64,000 bases of DNA, from positions 1,178,001 to 1,242,000 of the forward strand of contig NZ_CP014619.1 in the NCBI RefSeq assembly GCF_002074055.1, given 5' to 3'. Positions within the stretch are counted from its first letter, which is position 1. Every line of letters starts with the position of its first letter. The stretch comes from Frondihabitans sp. 762G35. Lineage in GTDB: Bacteria; Actinomycetota; Actinomycetes; Actinomycetales; Microbacteriaceae. Below the pieces are notes generated by a model. It was given only the letters and a program-made list of their open reading frames with translations, was not told the DNA's origin and searched no databases. Of this stretch, positions 1 to 9,023 are shown piece by piece. The position numbers and the translations under genes were made by a program.

Positions 1-1738
1 TCAAAACTCGGGTCCCTCTTCCATTCGCGACGCAGCTTCTTCCGAAGCAGCTTCCTCCGAAGCAGCCGCGCAGACGACGAAGCACATCTTCGTCACCGGG
101 GGCGTCGTCTCCTCCCTCGGCAAGGGCCTCACGGCGGCCAGCCTGGGCAATCTCCTCACCGCGCGCGGGCTGCGCGTGGTGATGCAGAAGCTCGATCCCT
201 ACCTCAACGTCGACCCGGGCACGATGAACCCGTTCCAGCACGGCGAGGTCTTCGTTACCGACGACGGCGCCGAGACCGACCTCGACATCGGCCACTACGA
301 GCGCTTCCTCGACATCAATCTCAACCAGGGCGCGAACGTCACGACCGGTCAGATCTACTCGACCGTCATCGCGCAGGAGCGCCGCGGTGAGTACCTCGGC
401 GACACCGTCCAGGTCATCCCGCACATCACGGACGAGATCAAGCGGCGCATGCGCCTCCAGGCCTCCGACCAGCCCCAGCCCGACGTCATCATCACCGAGG
501 TGGGCGGAACGGTCGGCGACATCGAGAGCCAGCCGTTCCTCGAGTCCGCTCGCCAGGTCCGGCACGAGCTCGGCCGGAAGAACGTCTTCTTCGTCCACGT
601 CTCCCTCGTGCCCTACATGGGAGCGTCGGGCGAGCAGAAGACCAAGCCGACGCAGCACTCCGTCGCGGCGCTCCGCTCGATCGGCATCCAGCCGGACGCC
701 CTCGTCCTCCGGAGCGACCGCCCGGTCTCCGAGAGCAACCGCCGGAAGATCGCGCTGATGTGCGACGTCGACGAGGACGCCGTCGTCAACGCGAGGGACG
801 TCGCGAGCATCTACGACATCCCCTCGATGCTGAACGAGCAGCACCTCGACTCCTACATCATCGAGCACCTCGGGCTCGGGGCGAAGGCGGGCGAGGTCGA
901 CTGGTCGGGATGGACGACGCTGCTCCAGGCGGTCCACGACCCGAAGCACGAGGTCACCATCGGCCTCGTCGGCAAGTACATCGACCTGCCCGACGCCTAC
1001 CTCAGCGTGACCGAGGCGCTCAAGGCCGGCGGGTTCGCGCACCAGACGAAGGTCAACCTTCGCTGGATCCCGTCCGACGACTGCGAGACCCCGGAGGGTG
1101 CCGGCAAGGCGCTCGCCGAGGTGGACGGCATCTGCGTGCCCGGCGGGTTCGGCATCCGCGGCATCGAGGGCAAGCTCGGCGCACTCCGCTTCGCCCGGGA
1201 GAACGGCATCCCGACGCTCGGCCTCTGCCTCGGCCTCCAGTGCATGGTCATCGAGTACGCGCGCAACCGCGTCGGGCTCGCGGGAGCCTCGTCGTCCGAG
1301 TTCGATCCCGACACCGACTACCCCGTCATCGCGACGATGGCCGAGCAGGTCGACATCATCGCGGGCGGCGACCTGGGTGGCACGATGCGCCTCGGACTCT
1401 ACGAGGCCAGCCTGCTCGAGGGGTCGCTCGCGGCGGATCTCTACGGCGCCCCGACCGCCTCCGAGCGTCACCGCCACCGCTACGAGGTCAACAACCACTA
1501 CCGCGAGCAGATCGCCGACGCCGGCCTCGTCTTCTCCGGCACCTCGCCCGACGGCCAGCTCGTCGAGTACGTCGAGCTCGACCGCTCCGAGCACCCGTTC
1601 TACATCGGCACGCAGGCTCACCCCGAGCTCCGCTCGCGCCCCAACAACGCCCACCCGCTCTTCGCCGGGCTCGTCGAGGCGTCGCTCGAGCGTCAGAACT
1701 CCACGCGCCTGTTCGAGGTGGCCGACGGTGCCGAGTGA
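1..1738 (+). CDS. pyrG: CTP synthase (5'-truncated by window edge)
   Basis: The reading frame is open from base 2 to the TGA at 1736-1738, so the start lies outside the window. The protein makes CTP from UTP, ATP and glutamine in the cytoplasm. The synthetase domain begins at [18 protein letters not shown] and is followed by the ligand region ([15 protein letters not shown]). The C-terminal class I glutamine amidotransferase has its nucleophile Cys in GLCLGLQC (codon 1226-1228) and the closing His/Glu motif in QAHPEL. Before the conserved core is a poorly conserved Ser/Ala/Glu leader with a short internal repeat ([10 protein letters not shown]), so the true start may be further upstream. The stop overlaps the GTG of the NUDIX gene by 11 bp, which suggests translational coupling. 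Confidence 0.97.
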   Translation, partial: QNSGPSSIRDAASSEAASSEAAAQTTKHIFVTGGVVSSLGKGLTAASLGNLLTARGLRVVMQKLDPYLNVDPGTMNPFQHGEVFVTDDGAETDLDIGHYERFLDINLNQGANVTTGQIYSTVIAQERRGEYLGDTVQVIPHITDEIKRRMRLQASDQPQPDVIITEVGGTVGDIESQPFLESARQVRHELGRKNVFFVHVSLVPYMGASGEQKTKPTQHSVAALRSIGIQPDALVLRSDRPVSESNRRKIALMCDVDEDAVVNARDVASIYDIPSMLNEQHLDSYIIEHLGLGAKAGEVDWSGWTTLLQAVHDPKHEVTIGLVGKYIDLPDAYLSVTEALKAGGFAHQTKVNLRWIPSDDCETPEGAGKALAEVDGICVPGGFGIRGIEGKLGALRFARENGIPTLGLCLGLQCMVIEYARNRVGLAGASSSEFDPDTDYPVIATMAEQVDIIAGGDLGGTMRLGLYEASLLEGSLAADLYGAPTASERHRHRYEVNNHYREQIADAGLVFSGTSPDGQLVEYVELDRSEHPFYIGTQAHPELRSRPNNAHPLFAGLVEASLERQNSTRLFEVADGAE

Positions 1739-2336
1739 CGTCGGTTCCGCCGGTGACGTGGCCGCAGGCGACGTGACCGGGCTCCTGCGCGACGACCCGA
1801 CCGAGGTGACCGTCACCTCCTCGGAGGTCGTGTTCACCGGGGCCGTCTGGAACATCGTGCGCGACGCCTTCGACTACGGCGGGTCGAGCATCCGGCGCGA
1901 GTACGTCGACCACACGGGCGCCGTCGCGATCCTGGTGCAGGATGCCCGGGGCAGGGTCCTCCTCATCAAGCAGTACCGCCACCCGATCCGGGCCCGCGAC
2001 TGGGAGCTGCCCGCGGGCCTGCTCGACATCCCCGGCGAGGAGACCCTTGTCGCGGCGAAGCGGGAGCTCGCCGAGGAGGCCGACCTCGAGGCGTCGACCT
2101 GGGAGCACCTCGTCACGTTCAACACGACCCCCGGCGGAAGCGACGAGAAGCTCGTCGTCTTCCACGCGACGGAGGTCCGGGCCACGGCCGAGGCGTTCGC
2201 GCGGGAGGCCGAGGAGGCCGACATCGAGGTGCGCTGGGTGCCGCTCGACGAGATCGTCGAGGCGATCCTCGACGGGCGCCTCCACAACAGCATCCTCTGC
2301 ATCGCCGCCCTGGCCCTCCACGCGAAGCAGCGCTGA
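1728..2336 (+). CDS. NUDIX hydrolase, ADP-ribose pyrophosphatase type
   Basis: About 202 aa from the GTG at 1728, which overlaps the end of pyrG. An N-terminal beta region ([15 protein letters not shown]) precedes the NUDIX core. The core contains [14 protein letters not shown] followed by the REL-x-EE helix. One extra residue separates the Gly from the first Glu, as in the actinobacterial ADP-ribose pyrophosphatase next to pyrG in mycobacteria. The usual Gly after EE is Asp here (EEADL). The expected reaction is ADP-ribose to AMP plus ribose 5-phosphate, a housekeeping detoxification; this is inferred from family and neighbourhood. A GTG start is chosen because the frame contains no ATG near the start of the domain. 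Confidence 0.9.
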   Translation: MPSDVGSAGDVAAGDVTGLLRDDPTEVTVTSSEVVFTGAVWNIVRDAFDYGGSSIRREYVDHTGAVAILVQDARGRVLLIKQYRHPIRARDWELPAGLLDIPGEETLVAAKRELAEEADLEASTWEHLVTFNTTPGGSDEKLVVFHATEVRATAEAFAREAEEADIEVRWVPLDEIVEAILDGRLHNSILCIAALALHAKQR

Positions 2337-2466
2337 CGCCCGTCGATCCGCGCGCCCCGCGCCCTCCCGAGCGGACAGCTGTCGACGCATTCGCTCCGAT
2401 GAACGTCGAGACGTGTCCACTCGGCGCCGGGGGTGGGAGGGTGGGGCACCGGCGTAGCCTGGGAGG

Positions 2467-3432
2467 GTGAAGGCGTTCGACGACGGGGTGGCGCGGTTCC
2501 TGCGCCACGTCACCGTGGAGCGCGGACTCTCCCCGAACACCGTGGCCGCGTACCGCCGCGACCTGGCGCTGTACCGGGCTTTCCTCGAGGGCCGCGGGGT
2601 GCAGGATCCTGCGGGCGTGTCGAGCGCGGACGTCGCGGAGTTCCCCACGCACCTGGCCACCCGGGAGAAGCCCCTCGGGCCGTCGTCGGTCGCCCGGGTC
2701 CTCTCCGCCGTCAAGAGCTTCCACCGCTTTGCGGCCGAGGAGGGCCTGACCGGAGACGACGTGACGACCACCACGCGGCCGCCGAAGCTGCCCTCGCGGC
2801 TGCCGAAGGCGATCACGGTCACCCAGGTCGAGGCGCTGCTCGCGGCGACCGACGGCGACGAGCCGACCAGGCTCCGCGACAAGGCGCTGCTCGAACTCCT
2901 CTATGCGACCGGCGCGCGGGTGACGGAGGCGGTCTCCCTCAACGTCGACGACGTCATCGACCACGACGTGGTGCGGCTGCTCGGCAAAGGCAACAAGCAG
3001 CGAATCGTCCCGCTCGGGAGCTTCGCCCGGCGAGCGCTCGACGACTACCTCGTCCGTGCGAGACCCTCCTTCTCCGGCCGGGGGAGCGCGACGCCCGCCC
3101 TCTTCCTCGGGGTGCGGGGCAACCGCGTGTCGCGGCAGAACGCCTGGCTGATCATCCAGGCGGCGGCCGAGCGCGCGCAGCTCGGAGTCGAGGTGTCGCC
3201 CCACACGCTGCGCCACTCGTTCGCGACGCACCTGCTCGAGGGCGGGGCGGACGTCCGGGTCGTGCAGGAGCTGCTCGGGCACTCGTCGGTCGCCACGACG
3301 CAGATCTACACGCTCGTCACGGCGGATGCGCTGCGGGACGCCTACGCCACCGCCCACCCGCGGGCTCGGTGGCGCGTCGGCGAACGGGAGTCCCGCGACC
3401 GCGACGCCGCGCGCGCCGCGTCGACCGACTGA
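2467..3432 (+). CDS. xerD: Tyrosine site-specific recombinase XerD
   Basis: 321 aa from the GTG at 2467. It acts with XerC at dif to resolve chromosome dimers. An N-terminal SAM-like core-binding domain (about residues 5-95) precedes the catalytic domain. All catalytic residues are visible: Arg151 (TGARVTE), Lys174 (GKGNKQR), His246 and Arg249 (HTLRHSF), His272 (LLGHSS) and Tyr281 (TQIYTLV). A family member would normally end near residue 298. The last 20 or so residues are an odd Arg/Asp/Ala tail encoded by the first degenerate copy of a 32-bp tandem repeat that continues after the stop, so the C-terminus seems to have been extended by repeat sequence. Its place between the NUDIX gene and parA-scpAB matches the actinobacterial order. 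Confidence 0.96.
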   Translation: MKAFDDGVARFLRHVTVERGLSPNTVAAYRRDLALYRAFLEGRGVQDPAGVSSADVAEFPTHLATREKPLGPSSVARVLSAVKSFHRFAAEEGLTGDDVTTTTRPPKLPSRLPKAITVTQVEALLAATDGDEPTRLRDKALLELLYATGARVTEAVSLNVDDVIDHDVVRLLGKGNKQRIVPLGSFARRALDDYLVRARPSFSGRGSATPALFLGVRGNRVSRQNAWLIIQAAAERAQLGVEVSPHTLRHSFATHLLEGGADVRVVQELLGHSSVATTQIYTLVTADALRDAYATAHPRARWRVGERESRDRDAARAASTD

Positions 3433-3548
3433 GCGACGTCGCGCGCCTGGCGTCCACCGACTGAGCGACGCCGCGCGCCCGGCGTCCACCGACTGAGCGA
3501 CGCCGCGCGCCCGGCGTCCACCGACTGAGCGACGCCGCGCGCGCGGCG
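3402..3548. repeat. 32-bp GC-rich tandem repeat straddling the xerD stop codon
   Basis: The motif GACTGAGCGACG recurs at 3427, 3459, 3491 and 3523, an exact 32-bp period. A degenerate copy lies upstream inside the xerD 3' end. Each unit holds the small inverted repeat CGCCG...CGGCG, and the TGA in the motif supplies the xerD stop. The array fills most of the xerD-parA gap. It may act as a chain of weak hairpins or a terminator, or be a simple repeat expansion. Confidence 0.85.
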
Positions 3549-3573
3549 GACCGGGGCGGAGCACGGCCCCCGG

Positions 3574-3579
3574 TACGAT
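3574..3579 (+). promoter_or_regulatory. -10 box of a leaderless parA-scpAB promoter
   Basis: TACGAT lies 7 bp upstream of the GTG at 3587, so transcription should start at or within a base of that GTG. No Shine-Dalgarno sequence precedes the GTG. This spacing is the usual signature of leaderless mRNA in actinobacteria, and it argues for GTG 3587 over the in-frame ATG at 3578, which would lie inside the promoter. Confidence 0.6.
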
Positions 3580-3586
3580 GGGGCAC

Positions 3587-4486
3587 GTGAGCACGACGCC
3601 GAACCCGAGCACAGCCGACCGACCGACCGGCGCAGCCGACGCGGCCCCGGCCCTGGGCCCGACCGGTCGTCCCCGCACGGTCTTCCCCGTCCCCGTCGAA
3701 CTCGACGGTCACGGCCCCGCGCGCATCATCTCCCTCTGCAACCAGAAGGGCGGCGTCGGCAAGACGACGACGAGCATCAACCTCGGTGCGGCGCTCGCGG
3801 AGTACGGCCGGCGTGTCCTCGCCGTCGACTTCGACCCGCAGGGGGCGCTCAGCGCCGGTCTCGGGGTGAAGACGCACGACGTCGCGACGATCTACGACCT
3901 CCTCATCGGCACCGTGAAAGACCCGCGCGAGGTGATCCAGGGCACGGCGATCCCGGGCCTCGACGTCATCCCCGCGAACATCGACCTGTCCGCCGCCGAG
4001 GTGCATCTCGTCAACGAGGTCGCGCGCGAGCAGATCCTGGCCCGCGTGCTGCGCAAGGTCCGCGACGACTACGACGTCATCCTGGTCGACTGCCAGCCGT
4101 CCCTCGGCATCCTGACCGTCAACGCCCTCACGGCGGCGCACGGCGTCCTCATCCCGCTCGAGTGCGAGTTCTTCGCCCTCCGCGGCGTGGCCCTGCTCGT
4201 CGAGACGATCGACAAGGTGCGCGACCGCCTCAACGAGGACATCCAGCTCGACGGCATCCTGCCCACCATGTACGACTCCCGCACGCTCCACAGCCGCGAG
4301 GTCCTGGAGCGGGTCGTCGACGCGTTCGGCGACAGCGTTCTCGAGACGGTCATCACGCGCACGGTGAAGTTCCCCGACGCGTCCGTCGCGGCCGCGCCCA
4401 TCACCCAGTTCGCCCCGTCGCATCCGGCCGCCGAGGCCTACCGACAGCTGGCGAGAGAGCTGATCGCGCGTGGCGCCGCCGCCTAG
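3587..4486 (+). CDS. ParA/Soj-family P-loop ATPase
   Basis: 299 aa from GTG 3587. This start is preferred to ATG 3578 because the ATG overlaps a -10 box. After a disordered Pro/Thr-rich leader of about 45 residues comes the deviant Walker A CNQKGGVGKTTTSINLG. It is followed by DFDPQGALSAGLG and the Walker B strand VILVDCQPSLG. No parB follows. Instead scpA and scpB overlap it, as in the mycobacterial Rv1708-Rv1710 block, so this is the orphan ParA-like ATPase associated with ScpAB and not the chromosomal partition ParA near oriC. A role in chromosome organisation with the SMC complex is inferred. The stop overlaps the scpA GTG by 17 bp. Confidence 0.93.
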   Translation: MSTTPNPSTADRPTGAADAAPALGPTGRPRTVFPVPVELDGHGPARIISLCNQKGGVGKTTTSINLGAALAEYGRRVLAVDFDPQGALSAGLGVKTHDVATIYDLLIGTVKDPREVIQGTAIPGLDVIPANIDLSAAEVHLVNEVAREQILARVLRKVRDDYDVILVDCQPSLGILTVNALTAAHGVLIPLECEFFALRGVALLVETIDKVRDRLNEDIQLDGILPTMYDSRTLHSREVLERVVDAFGDSVLETVITRTVKFPDASVAAAPITQFAPSHPAAEAYRQLARELIARGAAA

Positions 4487-5354
4487 TCCCGGCACGATCG
4501 CGTCGGCGCAGCTCGCGGAGAACCCCGGGGAGCAAGCCGTCGACGCGTCCGACGACGTCGAGGCCACGACCGACCACGCGTTCCGGGTGTCGCTGACCAA
4601 CTTCTCCGGGCCGTTCGACCTCCTCCTGTCGCTCATCACGAAGCGCGAGATGGACATCACGGAGATCGCGCTGAGCGAGGTCACCGACGAGTTCCTCTCG
4701 TACCTGCGCGGTCTCGACTCGGCGGAGGAGCTCGACAGGGCGAGCGAGTTCCTCGTGGTCGCCGCCACGCTGCTCGACCTCAAGGTGGCGGGGCTCCTGC
4801 CGCAGGGCGAGCTCGTCGACGCGGAGGACGTCGCCCTGCTCGAGGCGCGCGACCTGCTGTTCGCGCGGCTCCTGCAGTACCGGGCCTTCAAGCAGGCCGC
4901 CGAGTGGTTCGCCACCCGCGGCGAGGCGGAGGGGTCGCGGCACGCCCGGAGCGTGCGACTGGAGCAGAAGTTCCGCGTCTCGACCCCCGAACTCGTCTGG
5001 ACCCTGTCGCCCGACGACTTCGCCGCGCTCGCCGCGATGGCGCTGTCGCCGCGCGAGGTGCCCACGGTCGGGCTCGACCACCTGCACGCGCCGCTCGTGA
5101 GCATCCGGGAGCAGGCGGCGATCGTCGTGTCGATGCTCCGCCGGGGCGCCGTCATGAGCTTCCGCGAGCTGATCGACGGCATCGACGTCAAGGGCGTCGT
5201 CGTGGCGCGGTTCCTGGCGATCCTGGAGCTCTACCGGCACGCGTCGCTGAGCTTCGAGCAGGTCGAGCCGCTCGGCGAGCTGACGATCCGCTGGACCGCC
5301 GAGCACTGGACCGAAGAGAACCTCGCGAACCTGGGGGCCGACTATGACTCCTGA
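4470..5354 (+). CDS. scpA: Segregation and condensation protein ScpA (kleisin)
   Basis: 294 aa from a GTG inside the end of parA. ScpA is the kleisin that bridges the heads of the SMC condensin. The N-terminal SMC-neck-binding domain is clear (FRVSLTNFSGPFDLLLSLI, then KREMDITEIALSEVTDEFL). The C-terminal winged helix (about residues 215-280) contacts the SMC head. About 35 low-complexity residues before the domain are typical of actinobacterial versions. Overlaps at both ends (17 bp with parA, 11 bp with scpB) show tight translational coupling. Confidence 0.95.
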   Translation: MAPPPSPGTIASAQLAENPGEQAVDASDDVEATTDHAFRVSLTNFSGPFDLLLSLITKREMDITEIALSEVTDEFLSYLRGLDSAEELDRASEFLVVAATLLDLKVAGLLPQGELVDAEDVALLEARDLLFARLLQYRAFKQAAEWFATRGEAEGSRHARSVRLEQKFRVSTPELVWTLSPDDFAALAAMALSPREVPTVGLDHLHAPLVSIREQAAIVVSMLRRGAVMSFRELIDGIDVKGVVVARFLAILELYRHASLSFEQVEPLGELTIRWTAEHWTEENLANLGADYDS

Positions 5355-5946
5355 CCAGGAGCCCCGGCGAGACGACACCCCGGCGACGCCACCGCCCGGC
5401 GTCCCGATCGCCCGCACCCTCGAGGCGATCCTCATGGTCGCCGACGAGCCGCAGAGCCTCGTCGCCCTCGCCACGGCCGTCGGGCAGCCGGTGGCCGCGG
5501 TCCGCCAGGCCGTCGAGAGCCTCGTGGCCGACTTCGACGGCGTCGACGGCACGACGAGACGCGGCTTCGAGCTGCGCGAGGTCGGTGGCGGCTGGCGCTT
5601 CTACGTGCGCGAGGAGTTCGACCCGATCGTGCGGGACTTCGTGCTGACGCAGAACCCGACCCGGCTGTCGCAGGCGGCGCTCGAGACCCTGGCCGTCATC
5701 GCGTACAAGCAGCCGATCACCCGCGGCGCCATCGCCCAGATCCGGGCGGTGAACGTCGACTCGGTCGTGCGCACGCTGCTCGGTCGCGGACTCATCACCG
5801 AGTCCTTCACCGACGCCGAGACCGGCGCCATCAACTACGAGACCACCGAGCTCCTGCTGACGCACCTCGGGATCAACACCCTCGACGACCTGCCGCTCAT
5901 CTCGCCGCTGCTCGCCGACGGCCGAGGAGGATTCGACGATGCCTGA
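5344..5946 (+). CDS. scpB: Segregation and condensation protein ScpB
   Basis: 200 aa. ScpB is a dimer of tandem winged-helix proteins that binds ScpA in the SMC condensin. Two winged-helix units are visible: residues about 20-90 (ARTLEAILMVADEPQSL) and 105-180 (LSQAALETLAVIAYKQPITRG). The second motif is diagnostic for the family. The gene overlaps scpA by 11 bp and rluB by 8 bp, so parA-scpA-scpB-rluB should be one transcript. Confidence 0.95.
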   Translation: MTPDQEPRRDDTPATPPPGVPIARTLEAILMVADEPQSLVALATAVGQPVAAVRQAVESLVADFDGVDGTTRRGFELREVGGGWRFYVREEFDPIVRDFVLTQNPTRLSQAALETLAVIAYKQPITRGAIAQIRAVNVDSVVRTLLGRGLITESFTDAETGAINYETTELLLTHLGINTLDDLPLISPLLADGRGGFDDA

Positions 5947-7102
5947 TCACGACGCACCCCAGGGCGAGCGCCTGCAGAAGGTCATGGCGGCCGCAGGAGT
6001 CGCGAGCCGCCGAGTCTCGGAAGACCTGATCCAGGCGGGCCGGGTCTCCGTCAACGGGCAGGTCGTCACCGAGCTCGGTCGCCGCGTCGACCCGGGCGTC
6101 GATCGCGTCGTGGTCGACGGTCAGGCCGTGCAGCTCGATCCGACCAGGCGCTACCTCATGCTCAACAAGCCCGTCGGCGTCGTGTCGTCGCTGAGCGACG
6201 AGCGCGGCCGGCCCGATCTCCGGGAGTTCACGAGCGCCTACGAGGAACGGCTCTTCAACGTCGGCCGCCTCGACGCCGAGACGAGCGGCCTGCTCGTGCT
6301 GACGAACGACGGCGAGCTCGCCCACGTCCTCGCGCACCCGTCGTTCGGCGTGCTGAAGACGTACATCGCGAAGGTCCAGGGGTCGATCACCCCGGCGACG
6401 GTCAAGAAGCTGACGAGCGGCATCACGCTCGACGACGGCGACATCGTCGCCGACTCGGCGCGCATCGTCGACCGCGGCACCGGGCGCGCCGGCGGCACCA
6501 GCATCGTGGAGATCACGCTGCACTCCGGGCGCAACCGCATCGTGCGCCGGATGCTCGAGGCCGTCGGCCACCCCGTCGTCGACCTGGTCCGCCGGCAGTT
6601 CGGCCCCCTGCACCTCGGCACCCTCAAGGTCGGCGAGGTGCGCGACCTGACCCGCGACGAGCTGGGGGAGATCCTCACCATCGCGCGCGACGCGGGGCTC
6701 GGCCGCACGGTTCTCGGCGAGGCCGGCGAGGCCGGCGACGTCGCCGGCACCGCGGTGGCCGACGCCCTCGACGACTCCGGAGCCGAGCTCGACGCCGACG
6801 TCGAGGACGACCTCGCGGAGTCCGACAAGGAGTACTACGACGAGGACGACGAGGAGTTCGACGAGGCGTTCGACGCTCGCGACGAGAGTCGCCGTGGCCA
6901 GGCGTCCGGCGGAGCCCTCGGCGGCGCCGCGGACCGTCCCGCCCCCAAGAAGCAGTACGACAGCGACGGCAATCGTCGGCCCTCGTTCACCGGTCCGACG
7001 CGCGACGCCCAGGGCGGCGGGCAGGCCGGAGCCGGTGCGCCACCGAGCCGCAGGGCGCAGGTCCGCCGCGAGCAGGAGAAGCGCCGGCGGGGCGGACGGT
7101 GA
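5939..7102 (+). CDS. rluB: 23S rRNA pseudouridine synthase, RsuA/RluB family, with long acidic-then-basic tail
   Basis: 387 aa. An S4 RNA-binding domain ([17 protein letters not shown]) is followed by the RsuA/RluB catalytic domain. The nucleophile Asp sits in [12 protein letters not shown], and the [10 protein letters not shown] and [16 protein letters not shown] motifs are intact. It isomerises a uridine in 23S rRNA; the exact position is inferred from family. After about residue 245 the protein carries some 140 extra residues. First comes a strongly acidic stretch ([17 protein letters not shown]), then a Pro/Gly/Arg/Gln-rich basic end finishing in [12 protein letters not shown]. Such tails are not needed for catalysis and may tether the enzyme to pre-ribosomes. 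Shared with other Actinobacteria in general form. Confidence 0.93.
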   Translation: MPDHDAPQGERLQKVMAAAGVASRRVSEDLIQAGRVSVNGQVVTELGRRVDPGVDRVVVDGQAVQLDPTRRYLMLNKPVGVVSSLSDERGRPDLREFTSAYEERLFNVGRLDAETSGLLVLTNDGELAHVLAHPSFGVLKTYIAKVQGSITPATVKKLTSGITLDDGDIVADSARIVDRGTGRAGGTSIVEITLHSGRNRIVRRMLEAVGHPVVDLVRRQFGPLHLGTLKVGEVRDLTRDELGEILTIARDAGLGRTVLGEAGEAGDVAGTAVADALDDSGAELDADVEDDLAESDKEYYDEDDEEFDEAFDARDESRRGQASGGALGGAADRPAPKKQYDSDGNRRPSFTGPTRDAQGGGQAGAGAPPSRRAQVRREQEKRRRGGR

Positions 7103-8229
7103 CCCCGGGCGACGTGGGCGGCGAGGTGGCGGGGGCCGGGCATCCTGCGCCCCGACGCCTGGACGGCACCGTGCGCATCGTGGGCGCCGGCCTGCTCGGG
7201 GCGAGCATCGGACTGGGGCTGCGCCGCCAGGGCGTCGACGTGGTGCTCGACGACGTGTCTCCCGCGTCGCTGCGGCTCGCCATCGACTACGGCGCCGGGC
7301 GCGCACCGCTCGAGGGCGACACCCCGACGCTCGTCGTCGTCTGCGTGCCGCCCGACGTCACGGCGGCCATCGTCGCGCGCGAACTCGAGACGTTCCCGGA
7401 CGCCCTCGTCACCGACGTCGCGAGCGTCAAGGTCGCCCCGCTCCGCGCCCTGCAGGAGGCCGGAGCCGACGTCTCCCGCTACATCGGCTCGCACCCCATG
7501 GCGGGGCGGGAGCGAGGCGGCCCGATCTCCGCGCGCGCCGACCTCTTCATCGGCCGACCCTGGGTCGTGGCGGGACACGACGGCATCAGCTACCGCGCGG
7601 CGGCGGCTCTCGAAGACCTGATCCTCGACCTCGGTGCGACACCGATCGAGATGACCCCCGAGGAGCACGACGCGGGTGTGGCCGTCGTCTCGCACGCCCC
7701 CCAGGTCGTCGCGTCCCTCATGGCCGCGCGTCTCCGCGACGCCCCCGACGCCTCCCTCGGCCTCGCCGGCCAGGGCGTGCGCGACGTGACCCGCATCGCG
7801 TCGAGCGACCCGGCGCTCTGGGTGCAGATCCTCGGGGCGAACGCGAGCCGCGTCGAGGAGGTGCTGAGGGCGCTCCGCGACGACCTCGACGACGTCCTCG
7901 GCGCACTCGCCGCGCCCGAGCATCCGGGTGCCCTCCGCGCCCTCGCCGAGAGCATCGGCGCCGGGAACGCCGGAGTCGCGAGACTGCCGGGCAAGCACGG
8001 CCAGTCGACGACGTTCACGCAGGTCGTCGTGATGGTCGACGACACCCCCGGCCAGCTCGCACTCCTGCTGACGGAGATCGGCGACATCGGGGTCAACCTC
8101 GAGGACCTCCGCCTCGAGCACTCGCCGGGCGCGCAGTTCGGACTCGCCGAGGTGAGCGTCGTGCCCGAGCACGCCGAGCGCCTCGTGGCCGAGCTGGTGC
8201 GACGCGGCTGGACCATTGCGGGATCATAG
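7099..8229 (+). CDS. tyrA: Prephenate dehydrogenase with C-terminal ACT domain
   Basis: 376 aa from a GTG overlapping the rluB stop by 4 bp. It oxidises prephenate to 4-hydroxyphenylpyruvate with NAD(P)+ in tyrosine synthesis. The Rossmann motif is [17 protein letters not shown] near residue 25. The conserved [11 protein letters not shown] substrate loop and the late HAPQVVAS helix follow. The last 75 or so residues form an ACT regulatory domain ([20 protein letters not shown]), which suggests feedback control by tyrosine. Placement between rluB and cmk is common in Microbacteriaceae-type genomes; this last point is from general knowledge. Confidence 0.94.
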   Translation: MTPGDVGGEVAGAGHPAPRRLDGTVRIVGAGLLGASIGLGLRRQGVDVVLDDVSPASLRLAIDYGAGRAPLEGDTPTLVVVCVPPDVTAAIVARELETFPDALVTDVASVKVAPLRALQEAGADVSRYIGSHPMAGRERGGPISARADLFIGRPWVVAGHDGISYRAAAALEDLILDLGATPIEMTPEEHDAGVAVVSHAPQVVASLMAARLRDAPDASLGLAGQGVRDVTRIASSDPALWVQILGANASRVEEVLRALRDDLDDVLGALAAPEHPGALRALAESIGAGNAGVARLPGKHGQSTTFTQVVVMVDDTPGQLALLLTEIGDIGVNLEDLRLEHSPGAQFGLAEVSVVPEHAERLVAELVRRGWTIAGS

Positions 8230-8234
8230 AAGGC

Positions 8235-9014
8235 ATGACGACGACACCGCCGAACGACCCGGGCACCACGGCCGCCGAGATCCACGACTGGAAGGCCGAG
8301 CTGTTCGACCGCTACCGGGGCAGTGACCTCTACCGTCCCGTGGTCGTCGCCGTCGACGGTCCCGCGGGCAGCGGCAAGTCGAGCGTGAGCCGGGCCGCCG
8401 CCAAGGCACTCGGCTTCGGCTACCAGGACACCGGTGCCGCCTACCGCGCCTTCGCCCTCCACGCCGTCGAGGCGGGGGCCGACCTCGCCGACGCCGACTC
8501 GATCGTCGCGGCCCTGGCATCGTTCGACTACGCGATCTCCACCGACCCCGACCACGTGACCGTCCTGGTCTCCGGCCGCGACGTTACCGAGGAGATCCGC
8601 ACGCCCGGCGTGACGACCTCCGTGGCGAGCGTCGCGAAGGTCCCCGCCGTCCGGAGCCGCCTCGTCGAGCTCTTCCGCAGCGTCATCGCGAGCACCGAGA
8701 AGCCGGGCATCGTCACCGAGGGGCGAGACATCACGACGGTCGTCGCGCCGGATGCTCCGGTGCGCATCCTGCTCACCGCGTCGGAAGAGGCTAGAATGGC
8801 GAGGCGTTCCGCCGAGGTCACGGGTCAGAGTGCCGAGGAGACAGCCCGGCAGCTGCTCCACCGCGACCGACAGGACAGCAAGGTCGTCGACTTCATGACC
8901 GCCGCCGAAGGCGTCACGACCCTCGACTCCACCCACCTCGACTTCGATCAGACGGTTCACGCCGTGGTCGAGCTCGTCCACGCGAGTGCGGCGGCGAGCA
9001 CCAACACCCCCTAG
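8235..9014 (+). CDS. cmk: Cytidylate kinase
   Basis: 259 aa from ATG 8235, 5 bp after the tyrA stop. It phosphorylates CMP and dCMP, salvaging pyrimidine nucleotides downstream of PyrG. The P-loop is [16 protein letters not shown] at about residues 38-53, followed by the DTGAAYRAF acceptor motif. [13 protein letters not shown] and the LID arginines ([20 protein letters not shown]) are present. The first 30 residues are a non-conserved extension. cmk followed directly by der is the classic actinobacterial pair. Confidence 0.95.
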   Translation: MTTTPPNDPGTTAAEIHDWKAELFDRYRGSDLYRPVVVAVDGPAGSGKSSVSRAAAKALGFGYQDTGAAYRAFALHAVEAGADLADADSIVAALASFDYAISTDPDHVTVLVSGRDVTEEIRTPGVTTSVASVAKVPAVRSRLVELFRSVIASTEKPGIVTEGRDITTVVAPDAPVRILLTASEEARMARRSAEVTGQSAEETARQLLHRDRQDSKVVDFMTAAEGVTTLDSTHLDFDQTVHAVVELVHASAAASTNTP

Positions 9015-9023
9015 GAGCCTTCG

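Noticed and set aside
3402-3548. CRISPR array
   Set aside because: The 32-bp units are directly contiguous with no unique spacers and no cas genes nearby.
3402-3548. dif site for XerCD
   Set aside because: No 11-6-11 dif-like arrangement; the sequence is a GC-rich tandem repeat.
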